Positions 22,801-32,113 of a DNA stretch of 64,000 bases are shown in pieces. The notes beneath the pieces were generated by a model. The model saw only the letters and a program-made list of their open reading frames with translations. It was not told the DNA's origin and made no database searches. Both the position numbers and the translations under genes were made by a program. Source of the DNA: Taklimakanibacter sp049323275 (GTDB taxonomy: Bacteria > Pseudomonadota > Alphaproteobacteria > Rhizobiales > Aestuariivirgaceae); contig JBMOOM010000089.1 of assembly GCA_049323275.1 (NCBI GenBank), positions 124,001 through 188,000 on the forward strand, given 5' to 3'. How positions within the stretch are numbered: the stretch's first letter is position 1; every line of letters begins with the position of its first letter.

Positions 22801-23821
22801 CGGCGTCGTGCGCACCTTGCGCGCGGTCACCGCCGAGCTGCAGAAGCGCGGCCATCAGGTCCATGTCCTCTCGCCCGAGGGCCGGCGCACCGTGCCGATG
22901 CCTTATTATCCCGAGATCCGGCTGGCGCTCACGCCCTCACGGGTGCTCGGCCGCGAGATCACGGCGCTGGCGCCCGATGCGATCTATATCGCCACCGAAG
23001 GCCCGCTCGGCTGGGCCGCGCGGCGCTTCTGCCGGCGCCATGACATTCCCTTCACATCGGGTTTCCATACCCGCTTCGCCGATTATCTGGCGCTGCGCGT
23101 GCCGATCCCCGGCCTCGTTTCCGCCTCCTGGTCGATGCTGCGCGGCTTCCACAAGCCCAGCCAGTGCGTGCTGGTGCCGACACGCAGCGTCGCCGAGGAT
23201 CTCGAGCGCCGCGCCTTCACCGACCTGAAAGTGTGGACGCGCGGCGTCGACCACACGCTGTTCAATCCCACCAAGCGTGAAGCCCTCGACTATCCGCGCC
23301 CCATCATGCTGCATGCCGGGCGCCTCGCGCCGGAGAAGAACATCGAGGCGTTCCTGAGCCTCGATCTGCCCGGCACCAAGCTGCTCGTCGGCGACGGCCC
23401 GCAGCGCGCCGATCTCGAGAAGCGTTTCCCCGACGCCGTCTTTCTGGGCTTCCGTTTCGATCAGGATCTCGCCCGCCTCATGGCGTCCGCCGATGTCTTC
23501 GTCTTTCCGAGCCTCACCGACACATTCGGCCTGGTCATGCTGGAAGCCATGGCCTCGGGCACGCCGGTCGCCGCCTTCGACGTGCCGAGCCCCATCGACG
23601 TGGTCGCGGACAGCGTCACCGGTGTGGTGGACAAGCATCTGAAGCTCGCGATCCTGCGCGCCCTCTCGCTCGACCGCGCCGGCGTCCATGAAGGCGCCAA
23701 GGCCTTCACCTGGGAGCGCACCGCTCAGATATTCGAGGAAAGTCTCAAGCCGATCACCGGACCATCGGGGCGCGCCGCCGACGGCTTCACGACCAGCCTC
23801 GCACCTTCCCGTTCCGGGTGA
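22757..23821 (+). CDS. Glycosyltransferase family 4
   Basis: 354 residues. The ATG at 22757 (preceded by GGAGAG) starts MRIVIVTDAWSPQVNGVVRTL, the canonical N-terminus of GT4 enzymes of the mannosyl- or glucosyl-lipid type. The donor-binding half has MLHAGRLAPEKNIEAFL and the E-x7-E motif in SLTDTFGLVMLEAMASGTPV. The longer open frame from 22646 is not used. Translationally coupled to the phosphoesterase; probably transfers a sugar to a membrane lipid. Confidence 0.88.
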   Translation: MRIVIVTDAWSPQVNGVVRTLRAVTAELQKRGHQVHVLSPEGRRTVPMPYYPEIRLALTPSRVLGREITALAPDAIYIATEGPLGWAARRFCRRHDIPFTSGFHTRFADYLALRVPIPGLVSASWSMLRGFHKPSQCVLVPTRSVAEDLERRAFTDLKVWTRGVDHTLFNPTKREALDYPRPIMLHAGRLAPEKNIEAFLSLDLPGTKLLVGDGPQRADLEKRFPDAVFLGFRFDQDLARLMASADVFVFPSLTDTFGLVMLEAMASGTPVAAFDVPSPIDVVADSVTGVVDKHLKLAILRALSLDRAGVHEGAKAFTWERTAQIFEESLKPITGPSGRAADGFTTSLAPSRSG

Positions 23822-24548
23822 GCTCGACCGCCATCTGGCGCACTTCGTTCATCGCGGTGGCGAGTGCGGCCTGATCGCGCGAGCGCAGGACCAGGTTGGT
23901 GGCGAAGCCCTGCGGGCTTTCGAACGGGTAGGAGCCGATGATGACCTGAGGCGAGCGCTCCTGGATATCCTTGAGCGGTGTCGCGACATCGCCCTCGCCG
24001 CCCTGGATGGTGATGGTCTGCGAGAGGACCGGCGCGCCGCGCTCAAGCCGCGGCGCCACTTCCTCCATCATCGCATTCATCACCTTGGGGATTCCCGCCA
24101 TCACGAAGACATTGCCGATCTGGAAGCCCGGCGCCTTCGACACCGGATTGGCGATGAGGCTCGCGCCCTGCGGCGTGCGCGCCATGCGCAGCCGCGCCTC
24201 GTTCGGCTCGCGCCCGATCGCCTTGAAATGCGCGAGCAGGATCTCGACCGCTTCCGGGTGATGGTCGATCGGCACGCCGAAGGCCTTGGCCACCGCATCG
24301 GCGGTGATGTCGTCATGTGTCGGCCCGATGCCGCCGGTGGTGAATACGTAAGTATAACGAGCCCGGAGCGCATTCAGCGCCGCGACGATCTCGTCCTCGA
24401 CATCGGCGACGACACGCGCCTCCTTGAGATCGATGCCGAGCACCGTCAGGTAGTCGGCGATGAAGCCGAGATTCCTGTCCTTGGTGCGGCCGGAGAGGAT
24501 TTCGTCCCCGATCAGAAGGACGGCGGCGGTGGGGGCTTGCTCAGTCAT
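23787..24548 (-). CDS. CinA-like molybdopterin-binding domain protein
   Basis: 253 residues from the ATG at 24548 (an ATG at 24566 is also possible). AVLLIGDEILSGRTKDRN, TTGGIGPTHDDITADAVAKAFG and VMAGIPKVMNAMMEEV are the MoCF/CinA N-terminal domain motifs. It lacks the C-terminal amidase (PncC) domain of full CinA, so it is the short form common in alphaproteobacteria. Convergent with the glycosyltransferase (35-bp overlap). Confidence 0.88.
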   Translation of the reverse strand: MTEQAPTAAVLLIGDEILSGRTKDRNLGFIADYLTVLGIDLKEARVVADVEDEIVAALNALRARYTYVFTTGGIGPTHDDITADAVAKAFGVPIDHHPEAVEILLAHFKAIGREPNEARLRMARTPQGASLIANPVSKAPGFQIGNVFVMAGIPKVMNAMMEEVAPRLERGAPVLSQTITIQGGEGDVATPLKDIQERSPQVIIGSYPFESPQGFATNLVLRSRDQAALATAMNEVRQMAVELTRNGKVRGWS

Positions 24549-24636
24549 GGCCGCTAGCTGTGCCATCCGGCGCCGACACTGTCAAAGCGGCGGGCAAACT
24601 TGCCCGGCCCGCCGATCCTTACTATATGGATAGGCC

Positions 24637-25464
24637 ATGACTTATGTGACCGCAAATGAAGGCACCGAAGGCCGCACCGGCCAGATCAAGCTGCACGGCC
24701 CGGAAGGCTTTGCCGCCATGCGCAAGGCCGGGCGGCTGACCGCCGAGGCCCTCGATCTCCTCGTCCCGCATGTCAGGCCGGGCGTCGCCACCGAGATGCT
24801 CGACCGGCTGGTCGCCGAATTCGCCCGCGACAACAAGGCGGTCCCCGCCTCGCTGAACTATCGCGGCTTTCCCAAATCGATCTGCACCTCGATCAACCAC
24901 GTCGTCTGCCACGGCATTCCCAATGACAAGGCTTTGCGCGAGGGTGATATCGTCAATATCGACGTCACCTTGATCGTCGACGGCTGGCACGGCGATGCGA
25001 GCCGCATGTACAAGGTCGGCGAAGTCAACCGCAAGGCCGAGCGGCTGATGGAAGTCACTTATGAAAGCCTGATGCGCGGCATCGGCGCGGTGAAGCCCGG
25101 CAACAAGACCGGGGATATCGGCCACGCCATCCAGACCTATGCCGAAGCTGAGCGCTGCTCGGTGGTACGCGATTTCTGCGGCCATGGCCTCGGCCGCCAG
25201 TTCCACGACCATCCCAACATCCTCCATTACGGTCGCGCCGGTGAAGGCGTCGCCCTCAAGCCCGGCATGTTCTTCACCATCGAGCCGATGATCAATCTCG
25301 GCCGCCCGCATGTGAAGATCCTGAGCGACGGCTGGACCGCGGTGACCCGCGACCGATCGCTGTCGGCGCAGTTCGAGCACACGATCGGCGTCACCGAGAC
25401 GGGCTGCGAGATCTTCACTTTATCGCCCAAGGGGCTCGATTACCCGCCGCCGGCGCAAAACTGA
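24637..25464 (+). CDS. map: Methionine aminopeptidase, type I
   Basis: 275 residues. Metal ligands are in place: NIDVTLIVDGWHGDASR (two Asp), GHGLGRQFHDHPNI (His) and FTIEPMINLG (Glu), with the final Glu in SAQFEHTIGVTETG. It removes the initiator methionine from new proteins. RadC follows 50 bp downstream on the same strand. Confidence 0.95.
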   Translation: MTYVTANEGTEGRTGQIKLHGPEGFAAMRKAGRLTAEALDLLVPHVRPGVATEMLDRLVAEFARDNKAVPASLNYRGFPKSICTSINHVVCHGIPNDKALREGDIVNIDVTLIVDGWHGDASRMYKVGEVNRKAERLMEVTYESLMRGIGAVKPGNKTGDIGHAIQTYAEAERCSVVRDFCGHGLGRQFHDHPNILHYGRAGEGVALKPGMFFTIEPMINLGRPHVKILSDGWTAVTRDRSLSAQFEHTIGVTETGCEIFTLSPKGLDYPPPAQN

Positions 25465-25514
25465 CACCTCGGCGTTCTTGCCGAAGGCGATTGTTCATGA
25501 TACGTTCCGGGATC

Positions 25515-26339
25515 ATGGGCGCGAAATCCAGCGATAGTTCTGGCTCTCTCGACGAGGTCGGGTTCAGTCTCGGCTACGACGGAACCGTCACGGAAATACT
25601 GGAATTGCCGCGGCTCTCGCGGTTGTCGCGATCCGAGAATAATGTGGGCTCCGTCAGGCAGACCGAGAAACCCCACCATCTCGGTCACCGCGAGCGCCTG
25701 CGCCAGCGTTTCCGGCAAGGCGGCGCCGAGGCCCTGCCCGATTACGAATTGCTCGAGCTCCTGCTCTTCCGCGCTCTGCCGCGTCAGGACGTCAAGCCGC
25801 TCGCCAAGGCGCTCATCGTCCGCTTCGGCAGCTTCGCCGAGGTCGTCGCCGCCAATCCTGAAAGACTGAAGGAAGTGCCGGGCGTCGGCGAGGCGGTGGT
25901 GACCGAGCTGATGATCACCCATGCCGCCGCGCAGCGCGTCACCAAGGGCGAGATCAGGCGGCGCACTTTGCTTACCTCGTGGAACGCCGTCATCGATTAT
26001 TGCCGGGCCGCCATGGCCTTCGCCGAGCGCGAGCAGTTCCGCATCCTGTTCCTCGACAAGAAGAACGGCCTCATCGCCGATGAGGTCCAGGGCGAAGGCA
26101 CCGTCGATCACACGCCGGTCTACCCGCGCGAAGTCATGAAGCGCGCCCTCGAATTGTCGGCGAGCGCCATCATCCTGGTGCACAACCACCCTTCCGGCGA
26201 CACCACCCCTTCGATCGCCGATATCGACATGACCAGACGGCTCATCGACGCCGGCGACAAGCTCGCCATCAAGGTGCATGACCACATCATCGTCGGCCGC
26301 AACGGCCATACGAGCTTCCGCGGCCTCAAGCTGATCTGA
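25515..26339 (+). CDS. radC: RadC family JAB/MPN-domain protein
   Basis: 274 residues from the ATG at 25515; other starts at 25497 and 25491 are possible. The helix-hairpin-helix part reads LRQRFRQGGAEALPDYELLELLLFRALPRQDVKPLAK. The JAMM metal motif is in VHNHPSGDTTPSIADIDMT. RadC proteins are widespread; the old role in repair is doubtful. Confidence 0.93.
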   Translation: MGAKSSDSSGSLDEVGFSLGYDGTVTEILELPRLSRLSRSENNVGSVRQTEKPHHLGHRERLRQRFRQGGAEALPDYELLELLLFRALPRQDVKPLAKALIVRFGSFAEVVAANPERLKEVPGVGEAVVTELMITHAAAQRVTKGEIRRRTLLTSWNAVIDYCRAAMAFAEREQFRILFLDKKNGLIADEVQGEGTVDHTPVYPREVMKRALELSASAIILVHNHPSGDTTPSIADIDMTRRLIDAGDKLAIKVHDHIIVGRNGHTSFRGLKLI

Positions 26340-26537
26340 GCGTTGACGGCCCGACATGCCGCATGCTACTCGGCCGACGCGCAATCAACCCGGACCAAGG
26401 GAATTGTAGATGCCGGAGCTTGTGACCACCCGCTGATCGTCTCGACCGGTCGAGACATCTCACCGCACCATTCCGCCGGGCGCATGTCGCCGGAGCTGAA
26501 ATGCTGCGCGGGTGTTTTCCATTCACAGGCTATCTTC

Positions 26538-26795
26538 ATGAACATCTCACGCGGCGAGCAGCGTGCTCTGCACGTGCTCGCGCAAGGCGGATTCATCCGT
26601 CATCAACGGGCCGATAACGGCCGTATCCTCGACGTCCTCTGCTTCACCCGCGACGGTCACGTTCTGACCGACTGCACGCTCGAGGTCTTCGGCAAGCTCA
26701 GGCGCAAGCGCCTGATCGAATCCAGAGAGTCGAGCCCCTATCGGATTTCCGAAAAGGGCCGCCGCTCGGTGCGCGGTCAGCTCGACAATCGCTGA
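26538..26795 (+). CDS. YjhX (UPF0386) family protein, TopAI-like
   Basis: 85 residues from the ATG at 26538, matching the normal length of the family; the open frame from 26343 has no sign of being translated. MNISRGEQRALHVLAQGGFI, DNGRILDVLCFTRDG and FGKLRRKRLIESR are the family blocks. E. coli YjhX (TopAI) inhibits topoisomerase I and is countered by the acetyltransferase YjhQ. No YjhQ-like gene is adjacent. Confidence 0.85.
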   Translation: MNISRGEQRALHVLAQGGFIRHQRADNGRILDVLCFTRDGHVLTDCTLEVFGKLRRKRLIESRESSPYRISEKGRRSVRGQLDNR

Positions 26796-26945
26796 ATGAC
26801 GGAAGGGTGATGCGCGCAAATGCGGATCACCCTTTTGCCCCGCGATTGTCCGGCAACACGGACAGTGAGTTCCGGCGACGGCGCTACCCGTCCCAGGCAT
26901 ATTGGGCTATTCAGCACGCCGGTATTTACGAACTTCGGCAGGCAC

Positions 26946-27950
26946 ATGACGACAAATCCGAGCTGGCTCCTCAAGCGCTTTCCCACCGGAATGCCGAGCC
27001 CCGACGACTTCACATTGGAAGACCGTCCCGTTCCGGCGGCCCGGCCCGGCGAGCTATTGGTCAGAACCCTGTGGCTGTCGGTCGATCCCTATATGCGCGG
27101 CCGGATCAGCCCGGCGAAGAACTACGCGGCCGGCACGCAGGTCGGAGAGCTCATGCGCGGGGGCGGTGTCGGCGAAGTCGTCGCCTCCGAGTCACCGCTC
27201 TTCAAGGCCGGAGACATCGTTCAGGCCGATGATTTCGGCTGGCAGCCTTACACGACCATATCCGCAGCGGGCGCCCTCGGGCTCGATCCTGCAGCGGCGC
27301 CGGTTCAGGCATCCCTCGGCTGCCTGGGCATGCCGGGCCTCACCGCCTATTTTGCGCTGTTGAAGACCGGCCGGCCCAAGGAAGGTGAAACGGTTCTGAT
27401 CTCGGCGGCGTCCGGGGCCGTCGGCCAGATCGCCGGCCAGATCGCACGCCTCAAGAAATTTGATCCCGTCGCCGTCGCCGGCAGCGACGCAAAAGTCGAA
27501 TGGTGCAAGAGCATCGGCTATCGGACCGGCATCAATCATCGATCGGCGGCGGATATGTCCGAAGCGATAGCCCTCGCCTGCCCGCGCGGCGTCGATGTGT
27601 TCATCGACAACACCGCCGGTCCCATCCACGACGCGGCGATGCAGAACATCAACCTGTTCGGCCGGGTCGTCGTCGTCGGAACGGTCTCCCTCGCCGACCG
27701 TTTCGGCCAGCCGGATATCGGGCTCAGGCATTTGCGCCGCATCCTCGTCTCGCGTGTCCGCGTGGAAGGCTTTCTGCTCGACGATTTCGCCGCCGACTAT
27801 GCCACGGCCCGCGCTGACCTACTGGACTGGCACAGGCGTGGTCTTCTGGAGACCCGGGAAGATGTTTCGAGCGGCATCGAGGCGGTTCCCCAGGCCTTCG
27901 TGCGCATGTTAAAGGGCGAGAACTTCGGCAAGCAGCTGGTCAAATTCTAG
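26946..27950 (+). CDS. NADP-dependent medium-chain reductase (CurA/leukotriene B4 dehydrogenase-like)
   Basis: 334 residues from the ATG at 26946. SVDPYMRGRIS, GGVGEVVAS, GMPGLTAYFALL and the nucleotide-binding VLISAASGAVGQIAGQIARLK identify a zinc-free medium-chain dehydrogenase of the alkenal/one reductase type. It reduces activated double bonds with NADPH. It is followed after 11 bp by a LysR regulator on the same strand. Confidence 0.88.
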   Translation: MTTNPSWLLKRFPTGMPSPDDFTLEDRPVPAARPGELLVRTLWLSVDPYMRGRISPAKNYAAGTQVGELMRGGGVGEVVASESPLFKAGDIVQADDFGWQPYTTISAAGALGLDPAAAPVQASLGCLGMPGLTAYFALLKTGRPKEGETVLISAASGAVGQIAGQIARLKKFDPVAVAGSDAKVEWCKSIGYRTGINHRSAADMSEAIALACPRGVDVFIDNTAGPIHDAAMQNINLFGRVVVVGTVSLADRFGQPDIGLRHLRRILVSRVRVEGFLLDDFAADYATARADLLDWHRRGLLETREDVSSGIEAVPQAFVRMLKGENFGKQLVKF

Positions 27951-27961
27951 CAGCGGGTGGT

Positions 27962-28855
27962 TTGGAAAACATCGACGATATGATCCTCTTCGCCGAGGTG
28001 GCCGACTGCGGCAGCTTCACCAAAGCGGGCATGCGTCTCGGCATCCCCAAATCCACGATCAGCCAGCGCATTTCGCAGCTCGAGGCGCGGCTCGGGCTGC
28101 GCCTGCTCAACCGCTCGACCCGCAATGTCACCCTGACGGGCAGCGGCCAGGTCTATGTCGAGCATTGTCGCCGCATCCGGGCCGAAGCGGTGCTCGCCAC
28201 GATGGCCATGACCAATCTGAAGGACCAGCCGGTCGGCGCGCTGCGGATCACTTGTCCGGAAGTGACGGCCAGCTACTTCATGCCCAGCTTTCTGCGGGGC
28301 TTTTCGGCCAAGTTCCCCAAAGTCGAGATCGAGGTGCTGGCCACCAACGAGAACCTCGACATCATCCAGGAACGTATCGATTTCGCCTTCCGTGTCGGTT
28401 CCGTATCGGGACAGGACTTCATTGTCCGCACCCTCTCCTCGATCAGGCGTATCGCGATCGCATCGCCGGATTATCTGGACGCCGCCGCGCCGTTCACCCA
28501 TCCCGACGACATGCTTCATCACCGTTGCCTGATCCATTCGGCTCATCCCGAGTGGAGCTTCACGAAGGATGGGGTGCGATCGGCGTTTCATCCGCCCGCC
28601 ACCCTCAAAAGCGATTCGATGGGATTCCTCCTGCAGGCGAGCATCGCCGGCTCAGGGATAGCCTTGTTGCCGGCCTATATCAGCGCAGCCTTCAGATCCA
28701 CCGGCGCGCTTGTCGAGCTGCTGCCGGACTGGCAGGCGTCGCCGCACCAGATGAGCATGATCTTCCCCAACCGGGACAATCACTCGAAAGCCCAATCGGC
28801 CTTCCGTGCCTATGTGGAGGCCTATGACTTTTCGCGCTTGTCATCCGCCTCCTGA
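27962..28855 (+). CDS. LysR family transcriptional regulator
   Basis: 297 residues from a TTG start (MENIDDMILFAEVADCGSF). An ATG six codons later is an alternative but would trim the conserved N-terminus. The helix-turn-helix is TKAGMRLGIPKSTISQRISQLEARLGLRLLNRSTR. The substrate-binding half follows (GALRITCPEVTASYFMP). Likely co-transcribed with the reductase. Its 3' end overlaps the convergent MFS gene by 34 bp. Confidence 0.9.
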   Translation: MENIDDMILFAEVADCGSFTKAGMRLGIPKSTISQRISQLEARLGLRLLNRSTRNVTLTGSGQVYVEHCRRIRAEAVLATMAMTNLKDQPVGALRITCPEVTASYFMPSFLRGFSAKFPKVEIEVLATNENLDIIQERIDFAFRVGSVSGQDFIVRTLSSIRRIAIASPDYLDAAAPFTHPDDMLHHRCLIHSAHPEWSFTKDGVRSAFHPPATLKSDSMGFLLQASIAGSGIALLPAYISAAFRSTGALVELLPDWQASPHQMSMIFPNRDNHSKAQSAFRAYVEAYDFSRLSSAS

Positions 28856-30246
28856 AGACTGCGCGCCGCCGTGACGATGGCGATGAGCGGCGCCAGCGCG
28901 AAGACGGCGAAGAGCCAGAAGGCGGCGGTTCGCGTGCCGGCGACGCCGCCCGGATCGGTGAGGCCGGCGAGATTGACCACCATGCCGGCGAGCGCCGAGC
29001 CGAGCGCGATCCCGAAGAGCTGGACGGTGGTGATGGCCGCCGAGGCGAGGTCCTGCTCGTCCGGGGGAGCCACCCGCAGGATCCGGGTGAGAAGATGCGG
29101 CCAGCTGATGCCGACGCCGGCGCCCACCAGCCCAAAGACGGCGGAGACCGGCACCAGCACGTGCCATTCTCCCCGGCTCTCCAGCGGCATCAGCAGCGCC
29201 AGCAGGACCATGCCGGCGAACACCAGCACCGGCGCCAGCCTGATCGCCCTTTCGGCGTGACGCCCCTGCCGGCCGGAGCTCAGTATCGATCCCATGGTCC
29301 AGCCGATCGACATGATGATGGAAAGATAGCCGGCAACCAGCGGCGTCTGCGCATGCAGCACCTGCAGGAACAGCGGGATGAACATCTCGCTCGTCGCCAC
29401 CGTGACGGCGAGCAGCGAGATGGTGAGGAACAGCATGCAAAGCGGCGCCGCGGGACGGAACGCGCCGTGCGGCAGGAGGCGGCTCTTCGCTCTGCCTTCG
29501 ACGGCGATGAGCACGGCGACGAGGACGAGCGCCGCGACGATACCGGCTATGTTCCAGCCGGGCAGCGCGTCGACGCTGCCGACCGACACGACCAAGACGG
29601 CGAGGACGAGAAGCGTCAGCTGCGGCAAAGCGAGGTTCGATTTTTCATCCGTATCCGGAGTTTTCCGCGGGAGAATGGCGAGCGCCAGGCCAGCGAACAG
29701 CATCGTCGCCGGCAGCACCGCCCAGAAGGCGGCCCGCCAGCTGCCGAGCTCGGCGAATGTGCCGCCGATGGCGGGACCGGCGAGCGTCGCGACACCCCAC
29801 ATGCCGGATATGATGGCCATGGCGCGCGGCCACAGGGCCTCGGCGAAGACGAGGCGGATCATCGCATAAGCCAGCGCGAAGAGAAGCCCGCCGCCCAGCC
29901 CCTGCACGAAGCGGCCGAGCAGAAGCATAGGCATGCTGGGCGCTGAAGCGCAAATGAGCGTGCCGAGGCCGAACAGGCCCGCCGCTGCCCCATAGGCGCC
30001 ACGCGGACCGAGCGCCCCGAGAAGCTTCGCCGAGATCACCGAGCCGATGATCGAGGCGACGATGAAGAGTGTCGTGTTCCAGGCATAATAATCGAGCCCG
30101 CCGATATCGGCGACGACCGACGGCAGGATCGTGGTCGCGATATAGGCATTGATCGCGTACAGCGCCACGCCGCCGGCGAGAGCCAGCGAGCGCACTCCAT
30201 TGCCGCCGGAGAGCAAGGCGCTCCAGCCGATCCGTTGATCCCTCAT
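28822..30246 (-). CDS. MFS transporter, DHA2-like drug exporter
   Basis: 474 residues with many hydrophobic helices. AYNAYIATTILPSVVADIGG-like N-terminus, the motif GALGPRGAYGAAAGLFGLG after helix 2 and RFVQGLGGGLLFALAY are typical of the DHA2 (14-helix) family. The N-terminal 20 residues are polar and basic. No adjacent regulator on this strand. Substrate unknown. Confidence 0.85.
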   Translation of the reverse strand: MRDQRIGWSALLSGGNGVRSLALAGGVALYAINAYIATTILPSVVADIGGLDYYAWNTTLFIVASIIGSVISAKLLGALGPRGAYGAAAGLFGLGTLICASAPSMPMLLLGRFVQGLGGGLLFALAYAMIRLVFAEALWPRAMAIISGMWGVATLAGPAIGGTFAELGSWRAAFWAVLPATMLFAGLALAILPRKTPDTDEKSNLALPQLTLLVLAVLVVSVGSVDALPGWNIAGIVAALVLVAVLIAVEGRAKSRLLPHGAFRPAAPLCMLFLTISLLAVTVATSEMFIPLFLQVLHAQTPLVAGYLSIIMSIGWTMGSILSSGRQGRHAERAIRLAPVLVFAGMVLLALLMPLESRGEWHVLVPVSAVFGLVGAGVGISWPHLLTRILRVAPPDEQDLASAAITTVQLFGIALGSALAGMVVNLAGLTDPGGVAGTRTAAFWLFAVFALAPLIAIVTAARSLQEADDKREKS

Positions 30247-30312
30247 TCGCGAGCCCCGATCGATTCAGATGTCGTCTTTAGCCCGAAAGAACCTCCCTCC
30301 ACCAATGCATTG

Positions 30313-31563
30313 TCACTCGGCCGGGCATGCCGCCACCGCCTGCGTCGCCGATGCCGGCGTGGTACGTAGCGTCATCGCCCAGAAAACGAGCGTCGCAACG
30401 CTGATGCCCGCCCCGAGCAGCGAGACGCCGAGCCACCCGCCATGCGCATAAGCGAAGGTCGAGGAAGACGAGCCGATGGCGCTGCCGATCGAATAGAACA
30501 CCATATAGATGGCGGTGAGCCGGCTCTGCGCCTCCGGTCGCGTGCGATAGATCATGCCCTGATTGGTCACATGCACCGCCTGCAGGCCGAAGTCGATGAG
30601 GATGACGCCGAGGATGAGCCACAGGATCGAGTGCGGCAGCAGTGCAATCGGCAGCCAGGCGACGAGCATGAGCGCCAATGCAATGCCGGTGACGCGCTGG
30701 CCGAGGCCGCGATCGGTCCACCGGCCGGCGCGCGACGCGCCGAGCGCCCCTCCCACACCGGCAAGGCCGAAAAGCCCGATCGCCGTATGCGACAGGGAGA
30801 AAGGCGGCACGCTCAAAGGCAGGACCAGAGGCGTCAGCAAGGTGGTGATATTGGCGAAAATTAGCATCGCGATCAGGGCGCGGATGCGCAACGTCGGCTC
30901 GTCGCGCAGCAGCGTGAACAGCGAGCCGACGAGGCGCGGATAGGAAAGCCGCAACGCCGATCTCTGCGCCGGCAGAATACGGTAGAGCAGCAGCGCGATG
31001 ACGAAGGTGACGAGGGCCGAGCCCAGATACACCATGCGCCAGCTGGCGAGGTCGGTCACGGTGCCCGCCACGGTGCGCGCCAGCAATATGCCGATCACGA
31101 TGCCGCTGGTCACCGTGCCGACGACCGCGCCGCGCTCTGCGGGCCTCGCGAGCGTAACCGCATAGGCGACCAGCGCCTGCGTCACCACCGCGAGAAAGCC
31201 CATCACCGCCATGGCGGCCAGCAGCATAGCGCCCGAAGTCGCGAGTCCGATCGTCACGAGCGCGACGACGGAGAGCAGCGACTGTCCAGCCACCAGCTTT
31301 CGGCGGTCGACCAGGTCGCCCACCGGCACCAGCAGGATGAGCCCGAGGCCATAGCCCACCTGGGTCAGCGCGACGATGAGCCCGGCATGGCTGCGCGCGA
31401 GCCCGAGATCGTCCGCCATGACGTCGAGCAGCGGATGGGCGAAATAGGCATTGGCGACGGCAAGGCCGCTCGCCGCCGCGAAAAGCAGAACGATGACGCG
31501 CGACAACGGACGCGCGGCCTCTGCCGCGGCATCCAGGGATGCCCCGTCAACTTTCTTATCCAT
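30313..31563 (-). CDS. MFS transporter, DHA1-like
   Basis: 416 residues with about 12 helices. The loop after helix 2 reads PVGDLVDRRKLVAGQ, the MFS motif A variant, and the second half has GRWTDRGLGQR. Divergent from the HxlR regulator at 31631, which probably controls it through the palindrome between them. Substrate unknown. Confidence 0.87.
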   Translation of the reverse strand: MDKKVDGASLDAAAEAARPLSRVIVLLFAAASGLAVANAYFAHPLLDVMADDLGLARSHAGLIVALTQVGYGLGLILLVPVGDLVDRRKLVAGQSLLSVVALVTIGLATSGAMLLAAMAVMGFLAVVTQALVAYAVTLARPAERGAVVGTVTSGIVIGILLARTVAGTVTDLASWRMVYLGSALVTFVIALLLYRILPAQRSALRLSYPRLVGSLFTLLRDEPTLRIRALIAMLIFANITTLLTPLVLPLSVPPFSLSHTAIGLFGLAGVGGALGASRAGRWTDRGLGQRVTGIALALMLVAWLPIALLPHSILWLILGVILIDFGLQAVHVTNQGMIYRTRPEAQSRLTAIYMVFYSIGSAIGSSSSTFAYAHGGWLGVSLLGAGISVATLVFWAMTLRTTPASATQAVAACPAE

Positions 31564-31584
31564 CTGAGAATCCTCAGCTAATTA

Positions 31585-31601
31585 GGTTTCATAATAAAAC
31601 C
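31585..31601. promoter_or_regulatory. Probable HxlR operator
   Basis: GGTTT-CATAATA-AAACC, a 17-bp inverted repeat in the AT-rich divergent region between the MFS gene and the HxlR gene. A related GGTTTTATTATG half-site abuts the HxlR start. The position suits autoregulation and control of the transporter. Confidence 0.5.
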
Positions 31602-31630
31602 ATTTGTCCCATAACAAGAAAGGTTTTATT

Positions 31631-32113
31631 ATGCAACCACATTTGCAAGGTTTGTATGGAATGGTCCGACGGCGAAGTCTTAAAGGCGATTATTGTCCGA
31701 GCGCCCGGGCGCTCGATGTCATCGGCGACTGGTGGTCCCTGCTCATCGTGCGGGATGCATTCGACGGCCTCGCCCGCTTCAGCGAGTTTCAGAAGAGCCT
31801 CGGCATCGCCAAGAATATCCTTTCGGACCGGCTGCGCGCTCTGGTGGAACGCGGCATCCTGCGCACGGCCGCGGCCGCCGATGGCGGCGCCCATCTCGAA
31901 TATCATCTGACCGACAGGGGCCGTGATCTTTTTCCGGTGATGGTGGCGCTGCGCCAATGGGGCGAGCGGCATCTCTTCGCGCCCGGGGAGAAACATTCGC
32001 AGCTCATCGAGCGCGGCACCGGCAAGGCGGTGCGCCTTCACATCCGCACCGAGGACGGCCGCCCGATCGATGCCGATCAGGCCGTCATCCTCAAGGTGCC
32101 GGAAGGGAAATGA
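31631..32113 (+). CDS. HxlR family transcriptional regulator
   Basis: 160 residues from the ATG at 31631 (AAGAAAGG upstream). CPSARALDVIGDWWSLLIVRDAFDGLARFSEFQKSLGIAKNILSDRL is the HxlR winged helix; the usual sensor cysteine is the one at CPSA. A C-terminal extension of about 50 residues follows (VRLHIRTEDGRPID). Convergent with the TetR gene (overlap 23 bp). Confidence 0.9.
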   Translation: MQPHLQGLYGMVRRRSLKGDYCPSARALDVIGDWWSLLIVRDAFDGLARFSEFQKSLGIAKNILSDRLRALVERGILRTAAAADGGAHLEYHLTDRGRDLFPVMVALRQWGERHLFAPGEKHSQLIERGTGKAVRLHIRTEDGRPIDADQAVILKVPEGK

